Origin: Rhynchonema sp. JSB1_4
Lineage: Eukaryota; Nematoda; Chromadorea; Monhysterida; Xyalidae
Direction: 5' to 3'
Assembly (NCBI GenBank): GCA_030248065.1
Contig: JASAMV010007342.1
Coordinates: 1 to 64,000 of the forward strand
Length of the DNA: 64,000 bases
Shown one piece after another: positions 36,695-50,800 of the stretch. The position numbers and the translations under genes are program-made. The notes under the pieces were generated by a model. That model searched no databases and was not told the origin of the DNA. It was given only the letters and a program-made list of their open reading frames with translations. Each line of letters begins with the position of its first letter. The first letter of the stretch is position 1.

Positions 36695-39600
36695 CTAGTG
36701 GGTTTGTCGTCGTCGTGTGATAAAGTTGGCTGCTGGTTGCCTGTTGTGCTGCTTGCTGCAATGCGAATTAACAGCATGAGATAGGTGCACCTATAAATGG
36801 GCACACACGTGCATGATAGCACGCATGGATAAGCAAGTTATAACAGTCGCCAGCCGCGCGCGCGCTGTTAAAAGCACGCGAGGCAGGAGGTTGCAATAAT
36901 AATAATACGGACACACAAACGAAGAGAGAGAGCAACACATACTGTGCACAGCAGCAAGCAAGCAAAGTCGCGGGGCTCACTCAAAAAAACTCAAATGTTC
37001 ATTGGTCCGTTATGACCAGCGACCAATCAGCGCGCAGCAAGAAGGCGGGGCTACGGTAGCAACTGCCCAGAAAGAGAGGAGAGAGAGCAACAACAATTAT
37101 ATGCGCTGCTGGTGTAGGCCTAATCTGATCGTATTAGTAGATAACAAACGCGTGTATTGTTTTCTTCCCAGATGTACGGTGCACATCAAATCAACAAGAA
37201 AAGCAACGGGTGTGACTGTCTTGCGGCGTGCACACTTTGATCTGGTATGACGTGACACTGTCATTTGCACTGACCGACTTGTGTTTATGGTCGCTTTGTG
37301 CAAAGCTTCTGACTGCACATTACAGATCGAACCGGGTGACAGACTCATTAAAGACATCCAATTTTGATCAGAACATGCTTTTGGGTCTCATGGCTACAAA
37401 AGTGGTGCCCGCATGCTGCGCCACTTCGTAACACGAATGCGATGCATGACTTTGTTATGTATTTTCGATGATCTTTTTGAGTATTTGCGACATTTCACAC
37501 ATTTATCGTCTTGTAGCTCCAGCTGTGCACGGCATGAAGCGTCAAGCACTTCATTTGATTGTTTTCGTGTGGTCTCCAAATTGCGGTTAATCGGCTTGTT
37601 GTTTCTTTCTGCTGAGTCACTGACGTTGTCTGCCTGCACGTGAATTTTGTGACGAATTTACACTCATGACTTTGTTAGTGTAGGCGCAACTTCCCGTATT
37701 TGAACGGAAACTTGGCTTTTCATAATGGACCAGAATATACATGACACGGGCAGGACACAAAACAAGACCAACCAAGGGTCCAGAACAACTTCCGAGCTAA
37801 CTTTCCCACATATCATAACTTTTAAAACTCTCACTTGACATCAACACTTTAAATTCGCACGTCATCCATGAATGTGACCGTAGTTAACATTCCATTCATT
37901 GTGTGTCCGTTTGTCACTAATTCGATTTACCATTAAACTATATCGATCGATTAAATCGCATCATTCGATTAGTGAATGGTCGATGATCATTCAAAAGCGT
38001 CTGCGCCGCCAAAACACTTCAGCAGTCGAATTAGGTCCGATCCGTGGTGACAGCTATACACCAACAACTTGTGACTACATTGAAATGTGCCCTGTGGAAT
38101 TAAGACATTTTGGGAATTAGTCATGTCGCGCATGCACAGGGTGGCCGAAGAGTTCATTTTCTTGCTGATTTATATCGCACCTAGATAGAGAGTGATTGCC
38201 CACGAGGCCTCACAACGTGAAACATCACCAAACACGCGTGCGTGACGCTTTGAATAGCCTCCTGTGGCTACAGCACGTTGAGGAACTTCGTGACCACGCT
38301 GTGCGTATCCACACACCTACAGCTGCATTCATATAGGACACAGTGTCAATTTAGCACCGATTATGATGACAGAAATTTTCAAAATCTAAACGTCATCATT
38401 GCCAAGCGCGCCAAAACACAAGGCCACACCTGCCGATGCGTCAAAATGAGGGACTGTGTTTGCCTTTTTGTGAAAGAACAACAAAATTTTACAATTTTGC
38501 CGTTAAAATGTAAGCAAATCAAATTATTTGAAAATACGAACCCAAAAACAGTCGTGTCTTAACGGGCAGCTGCATCAAACAAAATTACCGTACACCTGCA
38601 CTGTGCTCTCATGTCTGTCAAGAACATAATCAATTCATCAAGTACCCTTTTTGTGTTCGTTCCCAAAGTGTGCATCACTTGAGTTTGAAAGCGACACTGA
38701 CTGTTTTGGTTGCTGACAAGGCCGTTTGTGTGTGAGCGCTTGTCATGGCAGGTATATAGGTAGGTACATAGTTGTCAGTCATTATAAAGGGACACAAATT
38801 TACTTATGGTGATCTCGTACGTGTCCCCTGCAACACTTGACAACTGACTGCCATCACCTCACTATTTCTGTATTTTTTGACGTTGTGGCTTATCTTCATC
38901 AGGTCATTGTGGACACACATAGGCCGAAAGAACAGGTGCACCAAGTGTTACACCAGTGCCACGGACACCTGTGTCAAAACATTGTCATGCACTTTGATCT
39001 GGTGATATTATTTCAAATTTAAATCCAATCTACTTTACGCATTGATTGCTTTAACATATAAAGACGTAGAAAGCGTTTCATTTTTGTCGGCAGGGGTGAG
39101 GAGTGCAATAATAAAACCGAGACAAAAACTTCATCTGGTAGCGACATGCAAGTCACCCTTCGTGACGCAGGAATGCAATTTATCCAACTGAAATTTCAAG
39201 CGAAACCATAATCACACTTCCATGGTCGGGTATCAAAAAAAGTGTGCACGACGGTTTTTCAATATGCATATTTTATGTGGTCTGTTTTTGCGGGCACATA
39301 AAAACATGAAACAATACCAGCGGGAGGCCCGAGCGTAAAAAGATTTTTTTCTGGCAAAACCGAGTTTGGGGGCAGAGAGACAGATAGACGCCCGTTTATA
39401 TTACAGGTCATCAAATAGAGCACCAATAGGTTCGCAAGTTCTGTCCCTCGAAAGATGTGGTATTTAAGCAGAAACTGAAGAACTGGAACAACAAAAACGT
39501 TTTTCCTTGCTGCTAGAACAAAATGATCAGAAATTGAGAACGATATAAAAACTGACGGTCAGAAAACTTGCCGCAGTACTGAACGTAGCTGTTGGGTTAC

Positions 39601-42600
39601 TGTGGTTTGTTTCGTGTGGTGCTGTTCAGCTTTATCTGTGTTTATCAACATTGAGATGCACGAATGTCAAAGCCAAGAAATGTTTAATGCAGTGAAGCAG
39701 AAGGGACGAATTGTGTGATGAAGCAAAAACATCTGCAGCGAGCAATGTGAAAGTGACTTGTGGCGTGACGTTCGAACTCACAAATATTTTGTCGGCAAAT
39801 ATGTAGGTATTGGTCGCACAATGACTATATAAGAATTGGTCAAATTTTTTTCCTGAATCGTGAAGAGGGAAAGTGACGGGGAAATACTTTCTTTCGTATC
39901 CCACAAGAGTTTATAAAAAAGAAATTTTTCACCTCCGGCGCCGGGTTTTTTTTTATTTTTTTTCAAAAAATTTTTTTAAAAAAAAAAGAGGAAGGAAATT
40001 CTATAGTTATTCCTGGAGATCAGAGGTACGTACTTCATCACACAAGTTTATTGCGCCAATTTCAGTGTAGCAAACATTCTACGCGCAAAGCAACATGTAG
40101 CTTACAACATAATTTACATTGATCCACATGTCACATCACACCTACCGTAACCCGGGGGTGGGGCGCAGTGTGTGTGTGTCCCGCTGTGTTGGTGCGTCGC
40201 CCAGGTGTTCATTAGGAGGTTCGGGATCTGTGTTTAAGTGGCTCGGCTTCAACATATACACTTGATATTTGAACTTGACACGTTCAATAAACTGTCACAC
40301 ACATGTCATCCAGACCCCTGGTGCTTCTCATATACGTAGACCAAGTCAAGTCCTGAGATATACACAGTTGACTTGTGGGGATTATTCTATTGTTGTGACT
40401 CGTCAATAAAGATTAGCCCCAAAATAGGTGTTTAATAATAAGTAGGTACGCTCATTAGACCGATCTTCACACCTCTTACAGCCACTTGAAGGGCAGACAT
40501 GCCCATCCCATCCCACCTAACCACTTGGCCACTGTTTGCGATGTCTGATGCAGTTTGGTAAAGGTCCGGCAGCGATGTCCTGAAGGTGGGTAGATGTGTT
40601 AGGGAACTATGACGGGATAAATCTACCTCCATGCATTGGTGTCCGCCCTGCGGACAAGATTGCCCCACCATTCTTGCAGTTCAACCTAATCCCAAAGATA
40701 AACGTCAATTAGACGTTCGACCTCGCCGCTTCTGCTGCTGTTGTTCAATAACCATTCGCATTTATATTTTCGTAAAAGCCAAAACAGAGCAAATTGCATT
40801 TCTGGACAGAAAAGGAAACTATGTAAGTGACAATACACGTGTGCGTGTGCTGTTTTGGCAACATCAGTTTCATGTCGGTCCAAAGGTGGAATAACAACAT
40901 AATTTTCCAAATGTGGGAGCCGCCACCACCTTTTATCCAGCTCTGCGTGCCTAATTACCAGTTAGCATGCACTTGAGCGTTTATGTTTGCAACACAAATG
41001 ACAAAACGGTGCTATACCGGAGTCAAATTATAACCATTTTATTTCATCCATGGTCTATTCGTAATGCTTGGACGTTCTGCAGACAGAGGCTGCATTTCGA
41101 CAACAATCAGTTCCCGAATTTGTTCTGATCATATGTTCAGAGGTGACTCTGAACCGCAACGGGAACGGCTGGTTCGGAAGGTGAAGCCCAAGCATTCTGC
41201 ATTGCGACAGAAAACGGAAATGAGGCCGTAAGCACATGGGCGCAAAGTTCTATTTCCGATTAGCGTTGCAGGGGGTAAACACTCACGCGTGGCTAATGTG
41301 GTCTGAGGATACCAGAGAGTGGGGTTCACCTTGCTTAAGCTCACTTCCACTGATATGTACAGTACCTATACTATGGTTTGGTGCAAAAGTCATACGCCAA
41401 GATTTCCTTCCGTCATATTCAGGGGTAGTAATTTATTTCGTGCATCTGTATAGCGGTGATTGCGAATGAAACATCAGATAGCCAGTCGCACAGTGTTTCA
41501 AGACATTGGACATTAATTTTGGACAGAGCACACAAAGCACTGTAATTGAAATCAACCACCGATTATATACAATTGCCTCAAAATGACCGGAAGGCTCGAT
41601 TTCGAGATTCTTTTGTGGTCGAGGTGCCCAAGGTGTCAAGTGACACACAAATCAAGGGGTGGGGCACATCAAATTCAAACTGTTGATCGTTTGTGCCTCG
41701 AAGGCATCCCCAGCGGAACAATCACATAATAAAACGTCACGGATTCGCATGCAGAAATTTATGGCCGACTGACCGTTGTGCGCATATTTATGCCTTATTG
41801 TTTTGCGCATACTCCGGTTTGTGTGAGCCATGAGAAATGCACCATAATGCGTGTAGAATAATAATAATAATAATCAACAAACAGTCGAATTATGCCATAA
41901 TGTGCACATCACGGGAGGATCTTGTGAGACACTGAGATTAGATCATGAAGCAAAATAGACGGATAAACAGTCACTCTAATGGGTGGGGGTGACCAGCCGT
42001 GAACTTATTCTTGTGCGCGCATGCGCTTGCACTAATCGGATATGGCGGGATAATAAAACAGATTCTATCACAAGAAATTGTAACGAAGCATCACAATAGA
42101 CCTGTTTGGTGCACACGCACATTAAGGTTTTGTTGTTGTCGGATCTTACTTTGTTTACCACCTCGGAACTCAACTCGCCCCGGCTATCAACCTCGTTTGG
42201 TCCATGACTGTGTGTTGGTATGTTCGCTGATTATTTTCGATTTCTGATTACAGAAATAGAAATACAGAAAAATTACCAAGAAAGGTGCACACGCACGCCA
42301 AAAACAACAACCTTGGTAACGGAGGCCCAGCAGGGGCTGGCTGGAATAGTTTCACTTTGCTTTGATCAGAGTATGCTATTGACCTTGCTTAGACAGGGTA
42401 CATTTGAAGTGAAACAGCAACATGGAACGAAACGCAAAAGTAACAGTGATCAACCATCTAGCCAACGATGAGAGTGGCTGGTCTTGACAAAGTTCGCCCG
42501 GTTGGGGGGCATACTCGATCGAACCATACGGGTGCAAATGATTAATCGATTATCTATCGTTATCGATAATCTTCTTCTGTGAGCCGACAAAATACACACC

Positions 42601-44805
42601 ACTCACATATTTTTATTCCCAGTGGCATGAGGAGTCACACGGAGAATGCGAAGATACTGAAACGAAACATCAGCCAGTCGAAGTGTTCCGACGTAATGGC
42701 GAGTAGTCCATTGTGTTTCAGCACCATCATACCGAAATGCAAGACAAATTTTCGAATGTGCTTGCATCATAATTTCTTCTGGTAGTCAATGGGTGTTGCA
42801 TGCATTGAAAACATAATTACAGCTGCTTCCATGATCGCGTGCATTCAGTTTTATCTGCTGCCCAAATGTCTGCTGTTACAACATAATTTTTCTCTGCTAT
42901 CTCGATAATACAACAAAAATCATTACATGGACACATTACAGACATGGTCGGCTACGGTAGCATGCCACAAACGGCAGGTGGATTCGGGCAGGGGGACCTT
43001 GTGCATGTGCTTGGCTCAGTGTAAATACTAGTGTGACACTAAAATCAAGACAAAAGCTTTGTCACACCCATCTTTGATACACACAGCGCACATGATGTCC
43101 GTTTTTCATCATAACACCAATGTGTACAGGGGCAGTGTCTTGTCTTAATGCTCTTGTTTCATGGTCGAGTGATGCTCGAAGCATGTGTGCAGACCACAAG
43201 TGAAGTGGAGGGAGCATGTAAGTAGTCTCGAAAGTCTTGTGTTGCTTAGCATATGTTCCCGCATGCAAGGCAAATGCTCTTGAACAAAACTCACAATGCT
43301 TAACAGAATACAAACCCAATAGATTTCTGATCAGTGCCTTTGTTGTATCCATTACACTTTGGTGCGTGATTTGAAACTAATCTTCCCATTCCCCCTTTCT
43401 CTCCCAGCGCCCAACTGAGTGAAAGAACACAAGCCTGTTGACACCCGGGATTGTCGCGTCTTGATTCCGATGATAAATTTGGGAATCATGCAACATTTTA
43501 TCGTTATCACACGCCTCAATTACAATAAGAACGCGAACCAAGTTTGAACTCATGCACAAGTATAGTGCCTGTCTAAGCCGAGAGCGAGACCTGGATTCCG
43601 TGTGTGACAATAACCTTGCGACCCAGGGGGCGCACCAAATGAGCAAAACAGTTACGCATGTCCGTCAGATACGGTAATGTCGCGCAACTAATATTTTTGA
43701 TTGGTTTTGGTGGCGAGCACACCTCAACGGGGGTTCCCCGGCCGCGAGGAGTGAAAGAGCGTGAAATTAAACGGCAGGCACTGTTTGTTACGTCATATCA
43801 GCCACGTAATGCCTTAGAACACCACCATGGTTGCGTGTGCGGGACCTGTCAATCTTGGGACCTTTATGCATTATGTTGGGTGCACATGCATCAGCATTCG
43901 TACGGATACTGAGTTTGTGTGAGCAAGCTTTGGATTTATCGTCGTGAAACATCACCACAGCAGTTCTCATCATGTTAAAAGTGCACAGCGAACTGATGTT
44001 TCAGCAGACTTGTGATCCAAGAGCGACTGAGCCAAGAACTGCATTTTGTACCCAACAAAATGAAGTCCAAATAGATTGCCACCCACCGTGATAAGACACA
44101 ATACAGGTGAAAGCAGCAGTGGACGGAAACAATGATGAATTGAATATTACGGCTAAGGTTTGGGGTTGGTTCGTTTATGCGAATGAGACATTATTGCATC
44201 ATGCATGGATACAGAAGGATAATGTGACACAATACAATACAACACGCCCAACATATGAAACTTCACCGACTAAGAAAGCACATGAGATCAAGTGAAATCC
44301 ACGACTATTGTTCCGTTTGACATACAGCCAAACTTCGTTATAGGCATATCAACCGGACACGTCCTCGCACAAAGTGAACTTGCAGGCAAGCATAATCACC
44401 ATGCATTTCGTGGTGCATGATCCCGAATGGATATTTTAGTTCGCAAAATAGCTTCCCTCACTTGCATAAAGTGAATACAATTAGGTTTCAACGTTTTCCA
44501 ATGTTCAATCTCTGTCCATTTCCGATCCAATCATGCGTATCTTACAGTACATTCAAGAGCGTCATTCAGAGTGCTACGCTTATAACAAACTGTAAGTGCA
44601 TATATTTTACAGTTCGGGACAACCGAAAGTGCTATGCACATGCGAAGTCTGAATATGCTTATAACGGAGCCCTAAACTATGGGAAATTTTCGATATACAC
44701 CAAAAAGTATGCATAATGGGAAGCTATGCCCATAACGAACTTGCCTGTAACGAAGTTTTACCGTATGAAAATGAAAAAAATTGATAACAACAAAATAACG
44801 CAAAA
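36695..44805. other. 8-kb gene-poor region upstream of Zic
   Basis: No protein-coding exon could be supported on either strand; the open frames are short, repetitive or lack homology. Local features are a (GA)n stretch near 36925-37090, A/T homopolymer runs at 39945-39990 and an (AATAAT) run near 41863. Five exact TGAAACATCA-type motifs lie at about 38218, 41466, 43944, 43994 and (one base off) 42660. Its position upstream of a developmental regulator makes it a candidate enhancer region, but that is inference. Confidence 0.5.
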
Positions 44806-47800
44806 TTAATAAAAGTCGTCATCGGCGTATCCACCGGCACCGGCACTATCATTCTTCTGATTCTTAATCTGCTCCTGATTGTTGTACATATCGGCCACCT
44901 GCATCATTTGTACATTAGCAAGCAAAACGCTTTACGTGAGATCGAAAAATATTGTCACAGTGTGGCACTTTTACAGGCAGCATACAGTGATGTACATAGT
45001 TGGTCCGAGCAAGAAAGCTAGCTAGCTGGAACTGGAAGCAGTGGTGTCGTTGGGGAATCAAAAAGTCAGGATATCGGATACCCAAAGTCCAAAATTTTCG
45101 GATACTGGATACCCAAAATGAAAAATCTCGGATACCAGGGGGGTTGCCCCCAAAATAAAAAATCTCGGATACCCAGGGGGTTGTTCAAAAAAAAGGTCAA
45201 TTAGGAGATTGAGTAAAATTGGTGTTGGAAGCGCAAAAAATGGTTATTTTGGGGTATGCTTGCGCCAGCAAGCGATTTTGAGCATTTTGGAGGTAAAAAT
45301 GGGCAATTTTTACGGTTTTCATAAAAATTTAGGGTAGGATAAAGTCAAAAAGTCAGGATACCGGATACCCTTGGGTGAAAAAATCAAGATACCGGATACT
45401 AGGGGGTCCCCTCCCCCCCAACGACACTACTGTACGAAACACAGCGTCCAAAATGCACCTGCTGTGACGACGTGGCGTCCTCTGGCTTCTTGTCATCACG
45501 AATTCGAACGAAACGCGGGAATCGAAGTGAGATGCCTTTTTCGGGATCCACCTGGAAACAAGATAAAAACACTCGGAATGAACTACAACAGCATAAGATT
45601 AACTATTTTCATGTAAAAATCGAGAACCAACAATTCCAACAGATGCGCGATGTCTGGGTGAGATGGACAGATCAGCTGCCTTCACCTCCCACACCTGGAC
45701 GGGCTCGAACCAATGATCGGGCGCCAACGTGTCGTCGAAACTGTAAACATTCCAGATAAAATTTATCACTAATGTTGCATTTTTTCTGGAAAAACATCAA
45801 TAAAATAGTAAAAACTGACCAGTAATATGATTTTGGTGCATCCGTCCGATGCGACTCGAAGAACTTGTATTGCTGGTGGAGATCTTCATCTTTGAAACCG
45901 GTGCCGATCTGCAAATCGAGCCGAAGACGGACGTTTTACACATCCTCACAAAACTAATCTGACGAACAAATTACCGACCTTGCAAATGCTTTCGTACTGT
46001 TCATTATCGGGGTCATAGCAGGCCAACAGATACCCGCCATACACTCCCGTCCGTTTGCCGGCACCTGCGTAACCACCGATCACAACAAGGTCGAGTGTGT
46101 CACCGACACCGTCGAGGTAGTCTTTCTTCAGCTGGAATTGCGGCATGCGCGCTTTCATAATTGTACTGAATGAAAGGCCAGCTGCATGAAATGGAAAAAC
46201 AAAGCTCTGAAAACATTTTCAAACGTGTTATGCCTATGCGTTTGGGGTTTCATCCCCTGCCTGGTATTCATTATTTGGCACCTATCCTGAATTTTTGGCC
46301 AGGGGTATCCAGGTCATTTTTTGACCACCCCAAGTGCGATTTTCCTCAACTAGCCTTGGAATATAGGCGCATTTCCCAGAAAAATTAAAGGCATTTCATT
46401 GGCCATCTTGACACTTGTGGGGTCACCCAAGCCGGGGATTCGGGTGGCCTGAATTTTTGGCCAGGGTTATCCGAACTTTTGATTTACCAACGACACCACT
46501 GCTTTACGACGGTATTGAAACATTGATAAAGTACAAGGTTACTGAAAAACACTGCACCCAACCTTCAACCAATTATGCGACCGTTTGGCGATCTCATACG
46601 TCGCATCCACATCCAACGTTTTCACCATCAATCCCTCACAGTTGCCCTTCACCGCCTCGTCCAGGAATATCTGAATTTCGTCCGTGTCGCCCGTACAAAT
46701 TGAGGTCGCAAATTCAAACACACCATCCGACGGCGGGAATGAGTCACGGAGAATCTGGAAAAAAAATCCGAGTGAACCTCAACAACTTCAATTTCAAATT
46801 CCGATTCAAACGTGAAACCAACCTGTCGACGACGTCTGAATGGTTCGCGAACGAACGGTTCGCCGTTCAAGTACAGTAGGTCGAACGCGAACACACAAAC
46901 TTGCACTTTGATATCGGCGGCATCGACGTCCTGAATATGGGCGGGGAATGGATTTGGGTTACGGTAGTAGCTTTGGGAGCCAAGAAATGCGAAATGTTGG
47001 TTTGCGTTGCGACGTCGTTTTGACAACGTCACGCAGACGAGCGAGCGGTGCACCAAGTCATCCTCAGTGTCAATGCACCCAAATCCTTTCCACACGAACC
47101 TTTCGTTTTCGCGTGCTGAGCACTTGGAACGGTAGAATGCCGTTCTTGTCCGTGTCCCACGCCACCACCTCGGTGTCGATCACAAACGACTGCAGCTTGT
47201 CCTTCTTCTTGCCAACCAATTCGGTCATCTGTCCACAAACGTCCGGATATTTGCTTGTGTTGTCCTCCTGATTTCGGCTGTAGATTCGCACAACGCCGTC
47301 CGCGTAATGGATCTGGGTGCAACAAGATTGAAGTTAAAGAAAGTTGCATAAAAGTTTTTTGGCCCATAAAACCAATTATTGAATGGTTTGCGACAACAAA
47401 ATGATCACCTGCGCCCGTTCCCCGTCGTATTTCCATTCACACGCAAATTCAGCCGTGCCGAAACGTTTGAGCACTTCGGCGATGCCTTTGGTTGGATGCG
47501 CCAACATCGGCTTCAGTGGCACGCCTGCGCAGTTTACTATCCATTTGCTGTCTCATCAATTTTTATTGAACGCAAAAATGCCATTCTTAAAGCGGGAAAC
47601 CGTATATCTCATGCTTGCTTTTTTACTACGCAGCTAGACTGTTTATGTCCAACGGTCACAAAAACAACGAGCAAACGAGATAAACCACGTTAAAACTGTC
47701 AGAATTTATCTTTGAAAAGTTGCTTTCAGGAACAAACGCGAGCTTGTGCCGACTTACGCTCACCCTTTTGATCATGAAAGGCAGTGAGACTGAGACAAGA

Positions 47801-50800
47801 ACCAGCTCGCTGACAGATGAAACCTTTGTGAAACATTTCACACGTGGCTGTTGGTTGACGAGCTGGTTGGATTCCCTACTAAATGTTCTGCCGTTGCCTG
47901 ATCAAAAGGGGGAGCGTAAGTCGGCACAAGCTCGAGTTTGTTCCCGAAAGCAAATTTTAAAAAATTAATTCTCACAATTTAAACGCATTTCATTTTGTTT
48001 GAACGATGTTTTTGTGATCACTCATCGTATATAGTCACATTTTATTGCGAAAGGCCGGATTCTGAGAGCATGCGATATCCGGTTGCCCGGTTTAAGAAAA
48101 TTGTTCATGTGAGTTCTCTTCGGTTTACTTACAATGCCAGTGAAACATTTCTCTTTCACTTTTAGCGCATCGTCCGTCAACAAAAAACAGAGAATTAATG
48201 CGTAATTTAGTCCGAGCGTATCAATGGTGCAATACAGTGCTGTTGCATGAAACATCAGAAAACAACTTGATCAACTGAACGGTCCCACTGGCAGCAAAAT
48301 AGTGCACTAACCTGGCGTTAACTTGCACTTTTCTGGTAGTGCTGGCACACCGTCAGAGAGAGCCACTTTCAGCACAACATCGTAGTTGGGACATTCGCTA
48401 AAAAAAGTATTATTTGAAACAGATGACACAAACCAGTGGTGTAGCTACCCAGGGGCGGCAACCTACTGTACCACCAAAAATGTGGGGCGTCGAAATTTTG
48501 ATGAAAATGTACTCTAAAACGCTACGCGCGATTTTTCGCCTATTTGGAGTGAAAAATTCCGATTTTATACCATTTTGAGCAAAAAATAGCAACTTACTGT
48601 GCCAGCCACCGGGCGGCGACCTACCTACTGTGCCAGGATGGAGCGTCAACCAACCTACCTACTGTACCCAGGGGGGACCCCCACCCCCCCCTGCTACACC
48701 ATTGACACAAACAAGTCTGCGTCAAAATGGAAACAATCGCGTGACTTTCACCGACCAATACGTCGTTTTGAGTGTCAATGCGTATTCATCGAGCATGGTT
48801 TTGGTCGCGTCGTCTCGCAGTTTTAGTCCTGCGAAACGGGAAAGGGATCACGGAGCTTCCCACAGGTGCCAGGTAGCCATTGCCAAAATCTTTGCTTTCA
48901 ACGCATCTCTGGGGTGACACGTACCCCCGAAGTCAGATAAAAAAAACGTGGGTGTTCATGAAACAAAACAAGCAAAGCCACCTTTCAATTCGATGTCATT
49001 TCGTGCAAACGCATGAGCAAGTGCGACCAGCACCGACTGTTCAGCCAATCCAATGCGCAGTTTGCCGCCCAACGATCGAATCAAATATCGCGCCTCGCAC
49101 TCGCGACACGCCACCATCAGAACTTTGATCACGTCGATTTTCTTGTTCATTGCCTGATTTAGCAAGCATCAGTGTTTTTCAGGATGGACTCGACACTTGA
49201 TATCGTTTGCACCCTATCAGACCGCAGTCTATCTTGAGTGCAACATCAACTATAAGAGCATGATCAGACTGAACGTACATTACGTCTTCACTGAGGTTGC
49301 GTGACGATTAGACACTACAAATGTGTGACATATTACTGCCAAAAAGAGTTTATATCGAACAATAACCATAATAATCTCAAACCAACCGCATGTCCGCTCA
49401 TTTGCGCGACGGTTTTCAGTTTGCTGAACACAGTGGCGACAGTGAGTGGTGCTGGCTTGAACATCATTCGTTGCGATGTGCGGGAACTCTGCAATGAACA
49501 TGACGGTAATTTACAAAATCTGGCATTTGATAAGAGCCAGACCCACAACCAGGGTTTATTTTTCAAATTAGGCTGGTTGGAAGAAGCTGAGAAAAATAAA
49601 AAACTTAGCAGCTTTTTTCGTCTGAAATGCCAATTTACTAGTTTTTGCGCCCTAAATATAAAGATCCAGTAGCTTTCACGCTAATGTTCGAAAATCCAGT
49701 AGTTTTTCAAAAAAAGGAAAAACTCCATGCCCACGACTAACCTCAGCCACAATTCCCAGATCACCCTTGGCCGCCAGATCTTCTTTGATCTTGGCCAGCG
49801 TTCGACCTGTGAAAAGACGGGCAAAATTAACATGAATTATTCCGATGCGCACAAGCGACCAGCCTAAAAATGGCGACAACGAGTTTTTCATGCATTAAAT
49901 CTGCCGAATGTTTGGTTGCGCATCCGATTCCCATGTTTGTCAAATTAGTGACCTTACCAACCACAACACTGGATGCACCGACATTCAGTGGTGTGGTTGG
50001 GGTGGGCAAGGGGGGTTACTTCGCCCTAGTATCCGGTATCTTGATGTTTTCACCCACAGTGGTATCCGGTATCGTGACTTTTTGTCCAAGGGTACCCTAC
50101 CGCAAGTGTTTTCCGAAAACCGTAAAAAATCTCCCATTTTTACCTCCAAAATGCTCGGCGCAAGCATCACCCATAAAATTACCATTTTTTTGCGCTTCAA
50201 CACCAATTTTACTCAATCTCCTCTATAAAATTGACCTTTTTTGAACAATCCCCTGGGTATTCGGGATTTTTTGTTTTTGGGGAGCAGCCCCCCTGGTATC
50301 CGAGATTTTTCATTTTGGGTGTCCGGTATCCGAAAATTTTGGATTTTGGGTATCCGGTATCTTGACTTTTTGATTTCCTAACGACACTACTGCCGACATT
50401 GAACAGATAGAGTGGTCACGGAAAGAAGTTCGCGTGAGAAACGGGAGGCACGCGCAATGCAGGTGTGAGCCTCAAGATATGTAGTTAGCAGGAATTGTTA
50501 TTGTAAAGCGTTTTTTTTCACCGAGTTGATACTGACTGTTGTCAGAAACATTGGAGATAGCATTCGACATAATTTGCAGTCTCCTCATTTTGTCCGCGTG
50601 TAACATCAGCGTTCAAACACTGACTCCAGCATACAACAAACACGCGCATGTGCATCGCACAGGGCCGCTCATTTGTCAGATGAGCTACTTTCTGGCTTGA
50701 CCATATTTCCGAAACAAATACATCAACAACAAACAGACCAGTGGCCTGAGCGACGGCCTTCAACACATTGCCCTCGGCCACACCCAGTTCGAGTCCGTCA

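Noticed and set aside
32840..37330. Possible tRNA B-box-like 'ttcgaat' and 'gatcgaacc' strings
   Set aside because: No A box or cloverleaf could be built around either of them.
39940..39995. Poly-T/poly-A palindrome as a transposon or retrocopy tail
   Set aside because: It is a short low-complexity stretch with no gene-like sequence or target duplication around it.
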